Part shown: in pieces, positions 1 through 6,404 of the stretch
Layout: each line of letters starts with the position of its first letter
How positions within the stretch are numbered: the first letter of the stretch is position 1
DNA from: Thermoplasmata archaeon
GTDB taxonomy: Archaea; Thermoplasmatota; Thermoplasmata; Thermoplasmatales; GCA-001856825
Length of the DNA stretch: 11,801 bases
Direction of reading: 5' to 3'
Assembly: GCA_021792355.1 (NCBI GenBank)
Contig: JAJYUV010000028.1
Location: 1-11,801 of the forward strand
Notes under the pieces: model-generated
The model's input: the letters and a program-made list of their open reading frames with translations, nothing else
Told to the model about the DNA's origin: nothing
Database searches by the model: none
Position numbers and translations under genes: made by a program

Positions 1-167
1 TCCATGCGCACAAGTTCAGGCATACATTTGCAGTTAAGGCAATTATGGACAACGTTCCGCTGAATGTTCTGCAGCAATGGTTAGGGCATTCCTCAATATT
101 CACGACGAGTATCTATACCCAGATCACTGGGATGGATACATCGCAGTTCATGGAGAGGGTAAGATAA
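1..167 (+). CDS. Tyrosine recombinase/integrase, C-terminal fragment (cut by window edge)
   Basis: The frame beginning at base 3 reads 54 residues to a TAA at 165-167 and is the catalytic end of a tyrosine recombinase. The window shows HAHKFRHTFA, which holds the HxxRH box (H3, R6, H7), then QWLGHSS with the second conserved His (H29), then the nucleophile region SIYTQ with Tyr at residue 38. These are the last four elements of the XerC/D/XerA/phage-integrase active site; the first Arg and the N-terminal DNA-binding domain lie before the window. The family cuts and rejoins DNA through a 3'-phosphotyrosine. The C-terminal tail after the Tyr is short, as in archaeal XerA-like and element-encoded recombinases. 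Whether this is the housekeeping XerA or the integrase of a mobile element cannot be told from the fragment; the accessory genes next to it favour a mobile element. Recognition of the family is secure. Confidence 0.9.
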   Translation, partial: HAHKFRHTFAVKAIMDNVPLNVLQQWLGHSSIFTTSIYTQITGMDTSQFMERVR

Positions 168-190
168 GGAAATAAGCTGCGCGAACATTA

Positions 191-208
191 TGGGATAAAT
201 AAAAATTA
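191..208 (-). terminator. T-rich terminator of the type IIG gene
   Basis: Read on the minus strand, the bases just after the TAA of the restriction-modification gene run into a T-rich stretch (TAATTTTTATTTA). This is the usual form of an archaeal intrinsic terminator, which needs a U-tract rather than a hairpin. It lies in the 47-base gap between two convergent genes. The call is inference from composition. Confidence 0.35.
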
Positions 209-214
209 GAGATT

Positions 215-3200
215 TTATTCTTCGAGTTTCATATTTTCAGTTTTTCCCAGCCTGAATTCAAGATCAAAATTCTCTATGAAGTCAAGTTCTTCTTTGTTCA
301 GTGAAAATATTCTTGAGATCTCAGCATCGATCTCCCTGATTATGTTATAAGAAAGTTTCGGGATAATTTCCCTTATCCTTATGGCATAACCTCCCTTGCG
401 GATGTTTATCTTCACGTTTGAATTCTTGTCATAGTCATGCATAAGTTCAAGCGCAAGCATGCTGAGTTTTTCTTCTGCTTCTCTAGGTATAGACGACAGG
501 TTGATTGGAATTGAGAGGATGTGCTGGGGCAGAAGATCACGCCCATCAGAGTAAGCGACAAAGAGCCAGTAGAAGAATGTACTGTTAAGCAGGGCAGTTA
601 CGATTGGCGCCTGTACTCTACTGAACTCAACAAACTTGTAGTGATCCGAATTATTCGCTTCCTTAAGCTTACCCAGTATAATTTTTCCAGTTTCCTGATC
701 CAGCTTGTAGTTTTCATAATATTCCACCTTAGGCACGTACCCTTCCAAATGGGCATGTATCCAGTATCGAGGTGCATTGTGGTACCATACCTTCTCCCCG
801 CCCTTAGCAGTGAAATCCCCTAGCTTTCTGGATTCTGATTGTCTCTTGATCTTTTCAAGAATTACTTTTTCCACTTCAGTTCCTATTTTTGGGATTATCT
901 CGTCTGGAGTTTGTAAACTCACATTTACCGAATGGAGATTACTGAACAGAGATGGTCTGTTTTCCGTGTACCATCTGTGGTATTTGCTCGTGATAACAGT
1001 AACTCTGCCTTTGTCCTTGTTCGCAATTATTATGGTGGACCTACAATCTTGGATGCCAGAAAATATCTTTCCAGGCCGATCGTCGAAATTATAGTATTCA
1101 ACTGCACTGGAATTATGGTGAATTAATTCCCTTATCGGCCCCATTCTGTCGGTGGATACAAGGGAGACTGGCACGATGAATCCAAGCAGTCCGCCATTTT
1201 TGAGAAGATCAAGTGATCGCTCAATAAAATAGGCATGAGTATTTCCGCAACTCTGTGACTGGTAGAAAATGGGATCCTTTTCTGGCTTTCCCGAACTTCT
1301 TCTCACGCTCTTGATTATATCCAGGTCAAGCCTTTCCGTTGGTATATCTTTGTCCTCAACATAAGGCGGGTTGCCTAGTACTACGTCAAAACCACCATTC
1401 TGGATAATCTCATGGAAGTCCACGCTCCAATGTATGGGGTTGGTTGCAGTGAGTTTCTTGTTGAGGCTCTCAATTGAGGGGGCACTGCTGGCCAATGACG
1501 AGAAATATGTCAGGTAGGCATCACCCAGCACTTTGTAGACGCCTGCCCTTATCCGGCGCATGATGGCCCTCATGGCAATCGCCCTCTTTCCGGACATAAG
1601 CTCGTACTTTGAGGAGAGGATTGAGAACGCCTCAACACATGAGCTGGGAGAACCACTTGTAAGCTTTCCTGCTATCAGCTTTCCGTCGGCGTTCAGCATG
1701 GATTCGACCATCTTGAGGTCATTGTAAAAGAGAGGATCGAAGGAGACGGGGTAAAGGCCCTGGTAAATATTCTCCCTTAGGTGGCCAACCAGTGTGTTGC
1801 CGTTAAGTATATTAAAATCGACATTGGGAAGCGATTGGACATGATCCTTGTCCTTCCTGTCGGCCTCGGATATGATTGAGAGCCAGATCCTCAGCTTGGT
1901 GATTTCGACCCCGATCTCATCTATGTCAACACCATAAAGGTTGTTCGTGACTATCTTCCTCTTTATGTTGTAGTAGTCCGGGGTTTCCCCCATACCGAGA
2001 AGGAGGGAAGCTTCAATTCTAGCGAATTCGTTCAGAACGACAGTGAGGAAGTGCCCGGACCCGCACGCGGGATCGATAATCTTGATGCCGTCGATCCTGT
2101 TCAGCATCGCCGTTACCTGCTTCCTGTTTGGAGGAAGTGCGGAAAGCATATCTTCAATTGAGTCCAGGCCATTAAGGTCCTTTTCCTTCCATCCAAAGCC
2201 CTTCAGGACATCGATCATTACCTGCAGGATCTTGGTGTCAAGGGTCTTTCTTGTGATAAATTGAACAACATCCTCTGGGGTGTAATATGCTCCCAGCATC
2301 TTCTGCCGGTTGTCTCCCTTCCCGGAAACGTAGTTTATTGTCTTCTCAAAAATGAAGCCCAGTATCTCAGGCCTGACGTTTGCCTCGTTGCTCAAGCCTA
2401 TGCTGACACCCTTGAAGAGGTTGTTGAACACCAGATCCAGCCCGTCGTCCTGGACAGAATAATTCTGTTCGTCCTCTATCAGGTAGTTAAACAACCCTCC
2501 ATTGAGGTACGGTATCTGTGAATAGATCGGGTCGTCCTTTACAGACTGGGGCCTGTTTTCCTTGCTTACATTGAAAACATTGTAGAACAGCGGCTTAAGA
2601 TACGTGTTATAGAAATTGTCCGGCATGTGGCTTTCATTGTATTCCGCATATCGGCCGGTCAACAGGTTCATTGGCACCAGGCCCTGATCCTCCAGGAAAT
2701 AGACAAATATCAGCCGGTTCATCGTGATGACTGCAAACAGTTCCTTCTGGTTTTCCATGGCGTTTTCAGGGGGAATTATTGAGTTCAACAGGCATCGTCT
2801 TCCTGTCAGGTTGCCGTTTGGATCCCTCCCCAGCACGTATTCCATGTATTTCTGGTAGAAGCGGTTTGAGATCTCATCCTTTTCTTCCTCTATGCTCAGC
2901 TCTGCTTCGTTCAGGAAATCGGATATTCTTTCCGCATGGAGACTGAAAAAATCAGAGATTGTTCTGTCGAATTCGGGGGTGGATGGAAGATGGTCGGATG
3001 TCAGCAAGAATCTAAAAAAAGGCCTGAGGTCCATTAAGAGGATCTCCCTCAGAGACGCATTCTCTGATTCGAGGGAGACCAGTATCCACATGAAGCCGTC
3101 GGTTGCGATTGCGTGATCGGTTTTAGAGAACCTTGAGAACAGCCATTCCTTCACCTGCCCCAATCCCACCTTGTGACCGCTCCTCACGTCTTCGTAGAGA

Positions 3201-3559
3201 TCGGTGTTAAGAGGCTCTGCCTCAATGTAAAGCAGTGGCTTGGCGAAATCAAGAGTGTGAACACTGTAGTCAGGAACCCTGTTCCCGGAAGATGTTTTGA
3301 GACCGGTTTCGTCTGTCCACTTGAGCCCGAGAAAATTCAGTATAGGTTCCACAAGAAACTGTTTCACAAGGCTTTCAGGTTTCTGTCCGGTCACTATATC
3401 GGATGAATGGTAGGTGGACTTCTGGTTCATCACCACGTTCTGAAATTTGTCAAATTCACTGAATTGGGAAGCAGCATTACGATATATTGTCTCTATTAGA
3501 GTCCTGAAGTCAGGAAAACTTGATTGCTGTAGAATGTTATTTTTGATCTCCTTTTTCAA
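215..3559 (-). CDS. Type IIG (Eco57I-like) restriction endonuclease/adenine methyltransferase fusion
   Basis: A 1114-aa single-chain restriction-modification enzyme, a usual size for type IIG. The N-terminal nuclease shows P96-D97 followed by E113-A-E115, a PD-(D/E)xK-type centre with Glu instead of Lys at the last position (as in BamHI). A helical linker spans about 200-410. The N6-adenine methyltransferase has motif X GAYYTP (423-428), motif I DPACGSGHFL (496-505, SAM binding), GVDID (543-547) and catalytic motif IV NPPY (730-733). About 860-1100 is probably the target recognition domain. The enzyme would methylate an adenine in its site and cut unmethylated DNA at a distance. The start is TTG at 3559, because a TATA box lies 22-36 bases upstream and would place transcription within a few bases of it; no Shine-Dalgarno sits at a usable distance. 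The gene stands alone and needs no separate specificity subunit. A BREX PglX-like methyltransferase is a less likely alternative, since no BREX neighbours are present. Confidence 0.93.
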   Translation of the reverse strand: MKKEIKNNILQQSSFPDFRTLIETIYRNAASQFSEFDKFQNVVMNQKSTYHSSDIVTGQKPESLVKQFLVEPILNFLGLKWTDETGLKTSSGNRVPDYSVHTLDFAKPLLYIEAEPLNTDLYEDVRSGHKVGLGQVKEWLFSRFSKTDHAIATDGFMWILVSLESENASLREILLMDLRPFFRFLLTSDHLPSTPEFDRTISDFFSLHAERISDFLNEAELSIEEEKDEISNRFYQKYMEYVLGRDPNGNLTGRRCLLNSIIPPENAMENQKELFAVITMNRLIFVYFLEDQGLVPMNLLTGRYAEYNESHMPDNFYNTYLKPLFYNVFNVSKENRPQSVKDDPIYSQIPYLNGGLFNYLIEDEQNYSVQDDGLDLVFNNLFKGVSIGLSNEANVRPEILGFIFEKTINYVSGKGDNRQKMLGAYYTPEDVVQFITRKTLDTKILQVMIDVLKGFGWKEKDLNGLDSIEDMLSALPPNRKQVTAMLNRIDGIKIIDPACGSGHFLTVVLNEFARIEASLLLGMGETPDYYNIKRKIVTNNLYGVDIDEIGVEITKLRIWLSIISEADRKDKDHVQSLPNVDFNILNGNTLVGHLRENIYQGLYPVSFDPLFYNDLKMVESMLNADGKLIAGKLTSGSPSSCVEAFSILSSKYELMSGKRAIAMRAIMRRIRAGVYKVLGDAYLTYFSSLASSAPSIESLNKKLTATNPIHWSVDFHEIIQNGGFDVVLGNPPYVEDKDIPTERLDLDIIKSVRRSSGKPEKDPIFYQSQSCGNTHAYFIERSLDLLKNGGLLGFIVPVSLVSTDRMGPIRELIHHNSSAVEYYNFDDRPGKIFSGIQDCRSTIIIANKDKGRVTVITSKYHRWYTENRPSLFSNLHSVNVSLQTPDEIIPKIGTEVEKVILEKIKRQSESRKLGDFTAKGGEKVWYHNAPRYWIHAHLEGYVPKVEYYENYKLDQETGKIILGKLKEANNSDHYKFVEFSRVQAPIVTALLNSTFFYWLFVAYSDGRDLLPQHILSIPINLSSIPREAEEKLSMLALELMHDYDKNSNVKINIRKGGYAIRIREIIPKLSYNIIREIDAEISRIFSLNKEELDFIENFDLEFRLGKTENMKLEE

Positions 3560-3580
3560 CCTTTAGTGGATGCGCGATCT

Positions 3581-3595
3581 GTATATATTTTATAC
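3581..3595 (-). promoter_or_regulatory. TATA box of the type IIG gene (leaderless)
   Basis: On the minus strand this reads GTATAAAATATATAC, a very good archaeal TATA box. Its centre (about 3588) is 26-29 bases from the TTG start codon at 3559, the distance at which archaeal RNA polymerase begins. The transcript would therefore be leaderless or nearly so. Confidence 0.7.
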
Positions 3596-3599
3596 TAGA

Positions 3600-3948
3600 A
3601 TTTTACATATATTGCGTTACTTTCATTACCATTGACCAGAACGATGACAGAGATATCAGAAAAGACCATGGATACGATAGCCTTCAAAATAACAAATTTC
3701 CTTAGTTTGGAGATAAGCCGAGAATCTTATTCTTAGACAGTCCTGATAAATCTTTGTATCCAAAAAATAATTTATGACAAAATATAGGTGCTTGCAAATT
3801 TTTTCGTCGTATCAAACTTTATTTCGATGGCGAATGGATTATTGAAAACCAACTATCGATAACCAAAAGCACTAATCTGGATCAAAATGGAATCAACTGA
3901 TTTAATGCAATAAGGATGAGGACAGTTATGAACGCAGTAAAATGGATA
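3600..3948. other. AT-rich intergenic region without a convincing gene
   Basis: This stretch separates the DUF1828-type gene from the promoter of the type IIG gene. It is clearly richer in A+T than its neighbours and has stops in all frames. The only start-to-stop run of note is a 30-codon + strand ORF at 3644-3736 about 35 bases after a TATA-like CATATATT (3606-3613); it has no Shine-Dalgarno and no recognisable product, so it is not called. The minus-strand side must hold the terminator of the upstream cassette; T-rich runs occur but none stands out. A short TATCGATA palindrome is at 3854-3861. Confidence 0.5.
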
Positions 3949-4722
3949 TTATCCTCTGAGCTCAGGAATCAGCGTTTCTTTTTTGGACCACAGGAAAGGT
4001 TTGATGTCATAGGTTTTCATAGCCATTATAAGGCTCTCATCCACACTCACCGCTTCATCATTGAGTACGCCAAATGATACAGTATCATGACCCCTGAGGG
4101 CCGCCACATCATTCCAAGACATTATGAAAAGAGATATCCACTGCCTTATTGGCCTGCCAATTGCCTGCATCACGATATCGCGATGAGCTGACTGTATCAG
4201 AAAGTGAAATGGTTGATAGAGGCCACTTCTGCCAATCAGTCCGAACCCTGTTGAATACCTGATCTCATTCTTCTGCAGGAATTCCTCCACTTCTTCCTTG
4301 AAGACCGTCGAAACCGTCCTAGGAGCTAGGTAATATAAGTCATTAATGGCAAGAATTGCACGTATCATATTATTCTTTGCAATCGGGAAATTTTCATAGG
4401 TTGTAACGACTGCAATTTCAGAATTATCCAGCATTGCACCATTCTGTTTGAGTATTGTTTCCACAAGCTCTTTTCTCCTCCCTCTCGAAATATCAATTCC
4501 CATAGTCTCAAGCTCGGAAATTGTGTCACCCCCATCGGAAAGTCGGATTTTTTTATCCTCTATACCTTTCAGGAAAAGCTGAATTGTATCGTTGTCGTGG
4601 TCCAGAAAGGGAGTGGTAACCTCAATGTAATCTGTTTCACTTATTTTTTTTATCTCAACCCTGCTTCTGAGCCATTTTGCGTACCCGTCGATCATCTCAG
4701 CAACAGTAGATACTTCCATCAT
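3949..4722 (-). CDS. DUF1828/DUF1829 domain protein
   Basis: A 257-aa cytosolic protein. Residues about 32-106 match my memory of DUF1828: a TTPF strand, D-N-D-T-I-Q-L-F, then LSDGGDTISELETMGI (61-76) and a helix RRKELVETILKQNGAML. The remainder, with FHFLIQSAHRDIVMQAIG, fits the companion domain DUF1829. No catalytic centre is evident and the biochemical role is unknown; such proteins turn up in phage, plasmid and defence-island settings. The ATG at 4722 overlaps the upstream stop as ATGA. The strong Shine-Dalgarno GGAGGT lies only 2 bases from that ATG but 5 from the next one (4719), so translation may really begin at the second Met. Coupling to the 155-aa gene upstream is clear, and the two proteins probably work together. 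Family call from recall, no search possible. Confidence 0.75.
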   Translation of the reverse strand: MMEVSTVAEMIDGYAKWLRSRVEIKKISETDYIEVTTPFLDHDNDTIQLFLKGIEDKKIRLSDGGDTISELETMGIDISRGRRKELVETILKQNGAMLDNSEIAVVTTYENFPIAKNNMIRAILAINDLYYLAPRTVSTVFKEEVEEFLQKNEIRYSTGFGLIGRSGLYQPFHFLIQSAHRDIVMQAIGRPIRQWISLFIMSWNDVAALRGHDTVSFGVLNDEAVSVDESLIMAMKTYDIKPFLWSKKETLIPELRG

Positions 4723-5186
4723 AGACCTCCAGTCATAACTGGCTTATCAACTACATGACATAGGTCCATAAAATGGTATGATAAACGGGTCAAAGGATAA
4801 AACATGCTCGAATCAATGCTCAGTGGGACAGCCCAACTGGTTCCCCACTCTTCAGCATAGTAATGGAGATGATTCTCTCCGGTGTCCTTTCCTTCGAGTC
4901 CCGAGAACATGTACAGTGGTGCACTTCCCTGCGGGTTAATGTGATGTTTTCCTCCTGTACACATCCTGAGCAGCAGTACCCCTCTTTCATAGAGTTCGGC
5001 TGCCTGGACCTTGTCTCTCTTTATGATTGCGTGATAAAAGTCCATGGTGAATTCAATCGTGCCATCCAGCGACAGAAGAGGTACAACAGTATGGGTACCT
5101 GGAGACGGAAACATGTATGACCGGCTCCCGTTTCTCCTCTTTTCAAGCATTATCAGGTTATCCGCTTCACTTTGCGATAGTTCCAC
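4719..5186 (-). CDS. Small DUF6978-like protein, partner of the DUF1828-type gene
   Basis: A 155-aa protein. It opens with LSQSEADNLIMLEKR (3-17), has a middle GGKHHINPQG (78-87), and then HLHYYAEEWGTSWAVPL (106-122). This order, with an (S/T)xxEAxxL(I/L)xMEKR start, an HxNPxG turn and an HLHxY...WAxPL end, is what I recall for DUF6978, small proteins often encoded beside DUF1828 proteins. The clustered His (81, 82, 106, 108) could bind metal, but that is inference. Start is GTG at 5186 with AAAGGAGAG about 8 bases upstream. The stop overlaps the next gene's start by 4 bases. The 114-base gap before it holds a repeat relic, so it may belong to the same transcript as the upstream small genes or have its own promoter. 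Function unknown; a two-gene toxin-antitoxin or defence module is possible but not shown. Confidence 0.7.
   Translation of the reverse strand: MELSQSEADNLIMLEKRRNGSRSYMFPSPGTHTVVPLLSLDGTIEFTMDFYHAIIKRDKVQAAELYERGVLLLRMCTGGKHHINPQGSAPLYMFSGLEGKDTGENHLHYYAEEWGTSWAVPLSIDSSMFYPLTRLSYHFMDLCHVVDKPVMTGGL
4725..4730 (-). promoter_or_regulatory. Shine-Dalgarno of the DUF1828-type gene, inside the upstream gene
   Basis: The minus strand reads GGAGGT, the strongest ribosome site in the window, located within the last codons (Gly-Gly-Leu) of the preceding gene. It sits 2 bases before the first ATG and 5 before the second of the ATGATG pair, which favours the second and shows translational coupling of the pair. 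Confidence 0.65.
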
Positions 5187-5258
5187 GATTCACTCTCCTT
5201 TCATAATACAGCACTGTTCATGTTTGAACTGTAAGCAAAGTAAAGGATATTTTTGAAT

Positions 5259-5292
5259 CCATTCTTTCACCCCTCAAAAATATCCTCAATCT
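5259..5292 (-). repeat. Imperfect direct repeat, copy B (gene-junction duplicate)
   Basis: On the minus strand this begins AGATTGAGGATATT and ends GGGGTGAAAGAATGG. Copy A at 5435-5470 has the same order, AGATTGAGGTTATT then GAGAGGAAATAACATGG. Each copy follows the end of one small gene and carries a Shine-Dalgarno plus ATGG. Copy B leads only into a 14-codon frame, as if a third small gene had been truncated. Confidence 0.6.
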
Positions 5293-5300
5293 CTGAGCCT

Positions 5301-5438
5301 TCATTCCCACTCCACCGTAACTTTCACTTTCTTAGGTTTCTTCGAACCGAAAACAGGCAACTCTGGGCTTTTATCCTGGAATCTATATATGTTCTTCGTT
5401 GCCCGCTCGAACTCAAATTCCATCTCTTTTCTGACCAT
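5301..5438 (-). CDS. 45-aa small protein, shortened paralog of its 79-aa neighbour
   Basis: A short gene read from the minus strand: ATG at 5438, TGA at 5301-5303. The product starts MVRKEMEFEFERATKNIYRF and ends KKVKVTVEWE. The start is well supported by GAGAGG 7 bases upstream, 25 bases after the preceding gene's stop. The phrase EFEFERxTKNxYRF and the closing VTVEW match a small prokaryotic family I recall, usually about 60-70 aa with a middle GxLYIxK segment that is missing here. The C-terminus aligns with VSVTVYW of the 79-aa protein encoded just upstream, so the two are tandem paralogs. Homology at DNA level continues past the stop. The charged pattern suggests a small beta-sheet or nucleic-acid-binding protein, but function is unknown. 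Either a real short variant or a decaying copy. Confidence 0.65.
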   Translation of the reverse strand: MVRKEMEFEFERATKNIYRFQDKSPELPVFGSKKPKKVKVTVEWE

Positions 5439-5470
5439 GTTATTTCCTCTCTTCAGAATAACCTCAATCT
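5435..5470 (-). repeat. Imperfect direct repeat, copy A (gene-junction duplicate)
   Basis: This covers the last codons of the 79-aa gene, the 25-base spacer and the ribosome site plus ATGG of the 45-aa gene. It matches copy B at 5259-5292, about 178 bases away. The pair shows that the unit duplicated was a small gene together with its leader. Confidence 0.6.
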
Positions 5471-5703
5471 ACTTCATCTTCATTCCAGTACACGGTAACG
5501 CTGACTTCTGCCGGCATGTTTCCGTCTGGAAACAAATTCCTTGGAAGCAGTACAACCAACTCATCCTTACTCAATATCATTTTATTGCTTTCCCTGTAGG
5601 TTTGCAGAAAGAGAGCGCCGCCCATGCTTGCCCTAAATTTTGCCTTGATCAGAGTCTTTGAGATACTGCCCATCTGCTTCACTCTTTCAAAATCCCCCTG
5701 CAT
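5464..5703 (-). CDS. 79-aa small protein, tandem paralog of the 45-aa gene
   Basis: A 79-aa protein with alternating hydrophobic residues that suggest beta strands: IKAKFRAS, ALFLQTY, ELVVLLPRNLF and AEVSVTVYW, then an acidic tail NEDEVD. The region from about residue 17 (TLIKAKF) to VTVYW corresponds to the small family seen in the 45-aa neighbour, with the LLPRNLFPDGNMP segment in the place of that family's LYIxKxxL part. No signal peptide or membrane segment. The ATG at 5703 overlaps the end of the two-helix membrane gene by 17 bases and has AAGGT close upstream; later starts (GTG at residue 8, ATG at residue 11) are possible since the conserved part begins afterwards. Function unknown. 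Confidence 0.7.
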   Translation of the reverse strand: MQGDFERVKQMGSISKTLIKAKFRASMGGALFLQTYRESNKMILSKDELVVLLPRNLFPDGNMPAEVSVTVYWNEDEVD

Positions 5704-5923
5704 TTACCTTGTTAGTTTCCCATTTAGCCCTCAGTATAATCAAAATAATCAATGATACAATCAAGAAAGCAAGAAATCCAATTGTTATGTAGAGAGGGTA
5801 TACTGGACCTGAAATGACTGCGACTCCACTCAGAATGGTGGCAAGATCAATAAGAAAATATCCAAGCAGTCCGACAGCAATTATCAATAGTGGAATATTG
5901 ACCTTGTTTGAAAATGGTTTCAT
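5687..5923 (-). CDS. Small two-helix membrane protein
   Basis: A 78-aa protein with two hydrophobic segments at about 10-36 and 42-65, a short N-terminal basic stretch and a charged tail RAKWETNKVN. By the positive-inside rule both ends are cytoplasmic. The ATG at 5923 has GGAG 8 bases upstream (TGAAGGAGAACGGGGC) and overlaps the stop of the 31-aa microprotein as ATGA. Its own 3' end overlaps the 79-aa gene by 17 bases, so the whole block is translationally coupled. No family recognised. A partner of the larger membrane protein upstream (6008-6379) is the natural guess. Confidence 0.75.
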   Translation of the reverse strand: MKPFSNKVNIPLLIIAVGLLGYFLIDLATILSGVAVISGPVYPLYITIGFLAFLIVSLIILIILRAKWETNKVNAGGF

Positions 5924-6015
5924 GCCCCGTTCTCCTTCAACATTCTCCCCATACCTTCACAGCACTTCGTATTCCTTTGTCTGATCGTTCCCCACTCTGC
6001 TGGTAAATCATCCAA
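5920..6015 (-). CDS. 31-aa microprotein bridging two membrane-protein genes
   Basis: A 31-codon frame filling the gap between the membrane genes. It would start at TTG (6015), inside the end of the four-helix gene (8-base overlap, TTGGATGA), and stop at TGA 5920-5922, which overlaps the ATG of the two-helix gene. Product: (M)DDLPAEWGTIRQRNTKCCEG then MGRMLKENGA. A purine-rich GGAGGGATAAGGA stands just before the TTG and can serve as ribosome site. The double-overlap architecture is what argues for reality; length alone does not. There is a CC pair (residues 18-19). The alternative is that the bases are only leader and Shine-Dalgarno for the next gene. Function unknown. Confidence 0.42.
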   Translation of the reverse strand: MDDLPAEWGTIRQRNTKCCEGMGRMLKENGA

Positions 6016-6379
6016 TTTCCTTATCCCTCCCGTATTTTATGAATAAGAACGCACACACGGGCACCACAAAGACATCGAACCCTATGTTTATTACAGAAAA
6101 CACCTCGAACCCATAGAGATGTAGCCTGATTATAGCCAGTGTCGCACCTATGAAGGGAAAGATTATTCCAAGCAGGTAGAAGATTTTAATAGACTTCGCA
6201 AGTCCCACGCTTAATATAAGGTAGATGGTTCCGAAGACAACGCCGGCGATTAGTGTTGGCAGCGTAACCTTCAAAATAAAAAGTTGAAGATAATGCACGT
6301 ATGCTGCAGTACCGATAACAGCAGATGCGGCAACCTCGAGATCTCTTCTGGATATTTTTACACTTTGTGAGGTTTTCAA
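6008..6379 (-). CDS. Four-helix membrane protein
   Basis: A 123-aa protein when started at TTG 6379, with about four hydrophobic segments (14-32, 38-60, 65-85, 95-115) and a basic N-terminus (SVKISRRDLE), which points to a cytoplasmic start. The open frame extends upstream to 6487, but that part overlaps the 285-aa gene by more than 80 bases and is not hydrophobic. The TTG is preceded by AAAGGAG with 8-base spacing and follows the upstream stop by 25 bases, so it is preferred. No catalytic motif or known transporter signature is seen; an integral membrane effector or sensor of the cassette is inference. Its stop overlaps the start of a 31-aa frame. Confidence 0.72.
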   Translation of the reverse strand: MKTSQSVKISRRDLEVAASAVIGTAAYVHYLQLFILKVTLPTLIAGVVFGTIYLILSVGLAKSIKIFYLLGIIFPFIGATLAIIRLHLYGFEVFSVINIGFDVFVVPVCAFLFIKYGRDKEIG

Positions 6380-6387
6380 TTTTGTCG

Positions 6388-6394
6388 CTCCTTT
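6388..6394 (-). promoter_or_regulatory. Ribosome site deciding the TTG start of the four-helix gene
   Basis: The minus strand reads AAAGGAG, ending 8 bases before the TTG at 6379. No comparable site precedes the upstream starts in the same frame, so this fixes the gene start. Confidence 0.7.
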
Positions 6395-6404
6395 AAAGTT
6401 TCCG

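Noticed and set aside
521..1126. Several 64-105-codon + strand frames opposite the type IIG gene
   Set aside because: They mirror the coding frame of the restriction-modification gene, whose motifs are clear, and encode nothing recognisable.
3644..3736. 30-codon + strand frame (MTEISEKTMD...) in the AT-rich gap
   Set aside because: A TATA-like element stands about 35 bases upstream, but there is no ribosome site, no recognisable product, and such short frames are expected by chance in this gap.
5215..5262. 14-codon frame (MDSKISFTLL...) after repeat copy B
   Set aside because: It has a good Shine-Dalgarno (GGGGTGA) but is too short to call; it is treated as the relic of a third copy of the small gene.
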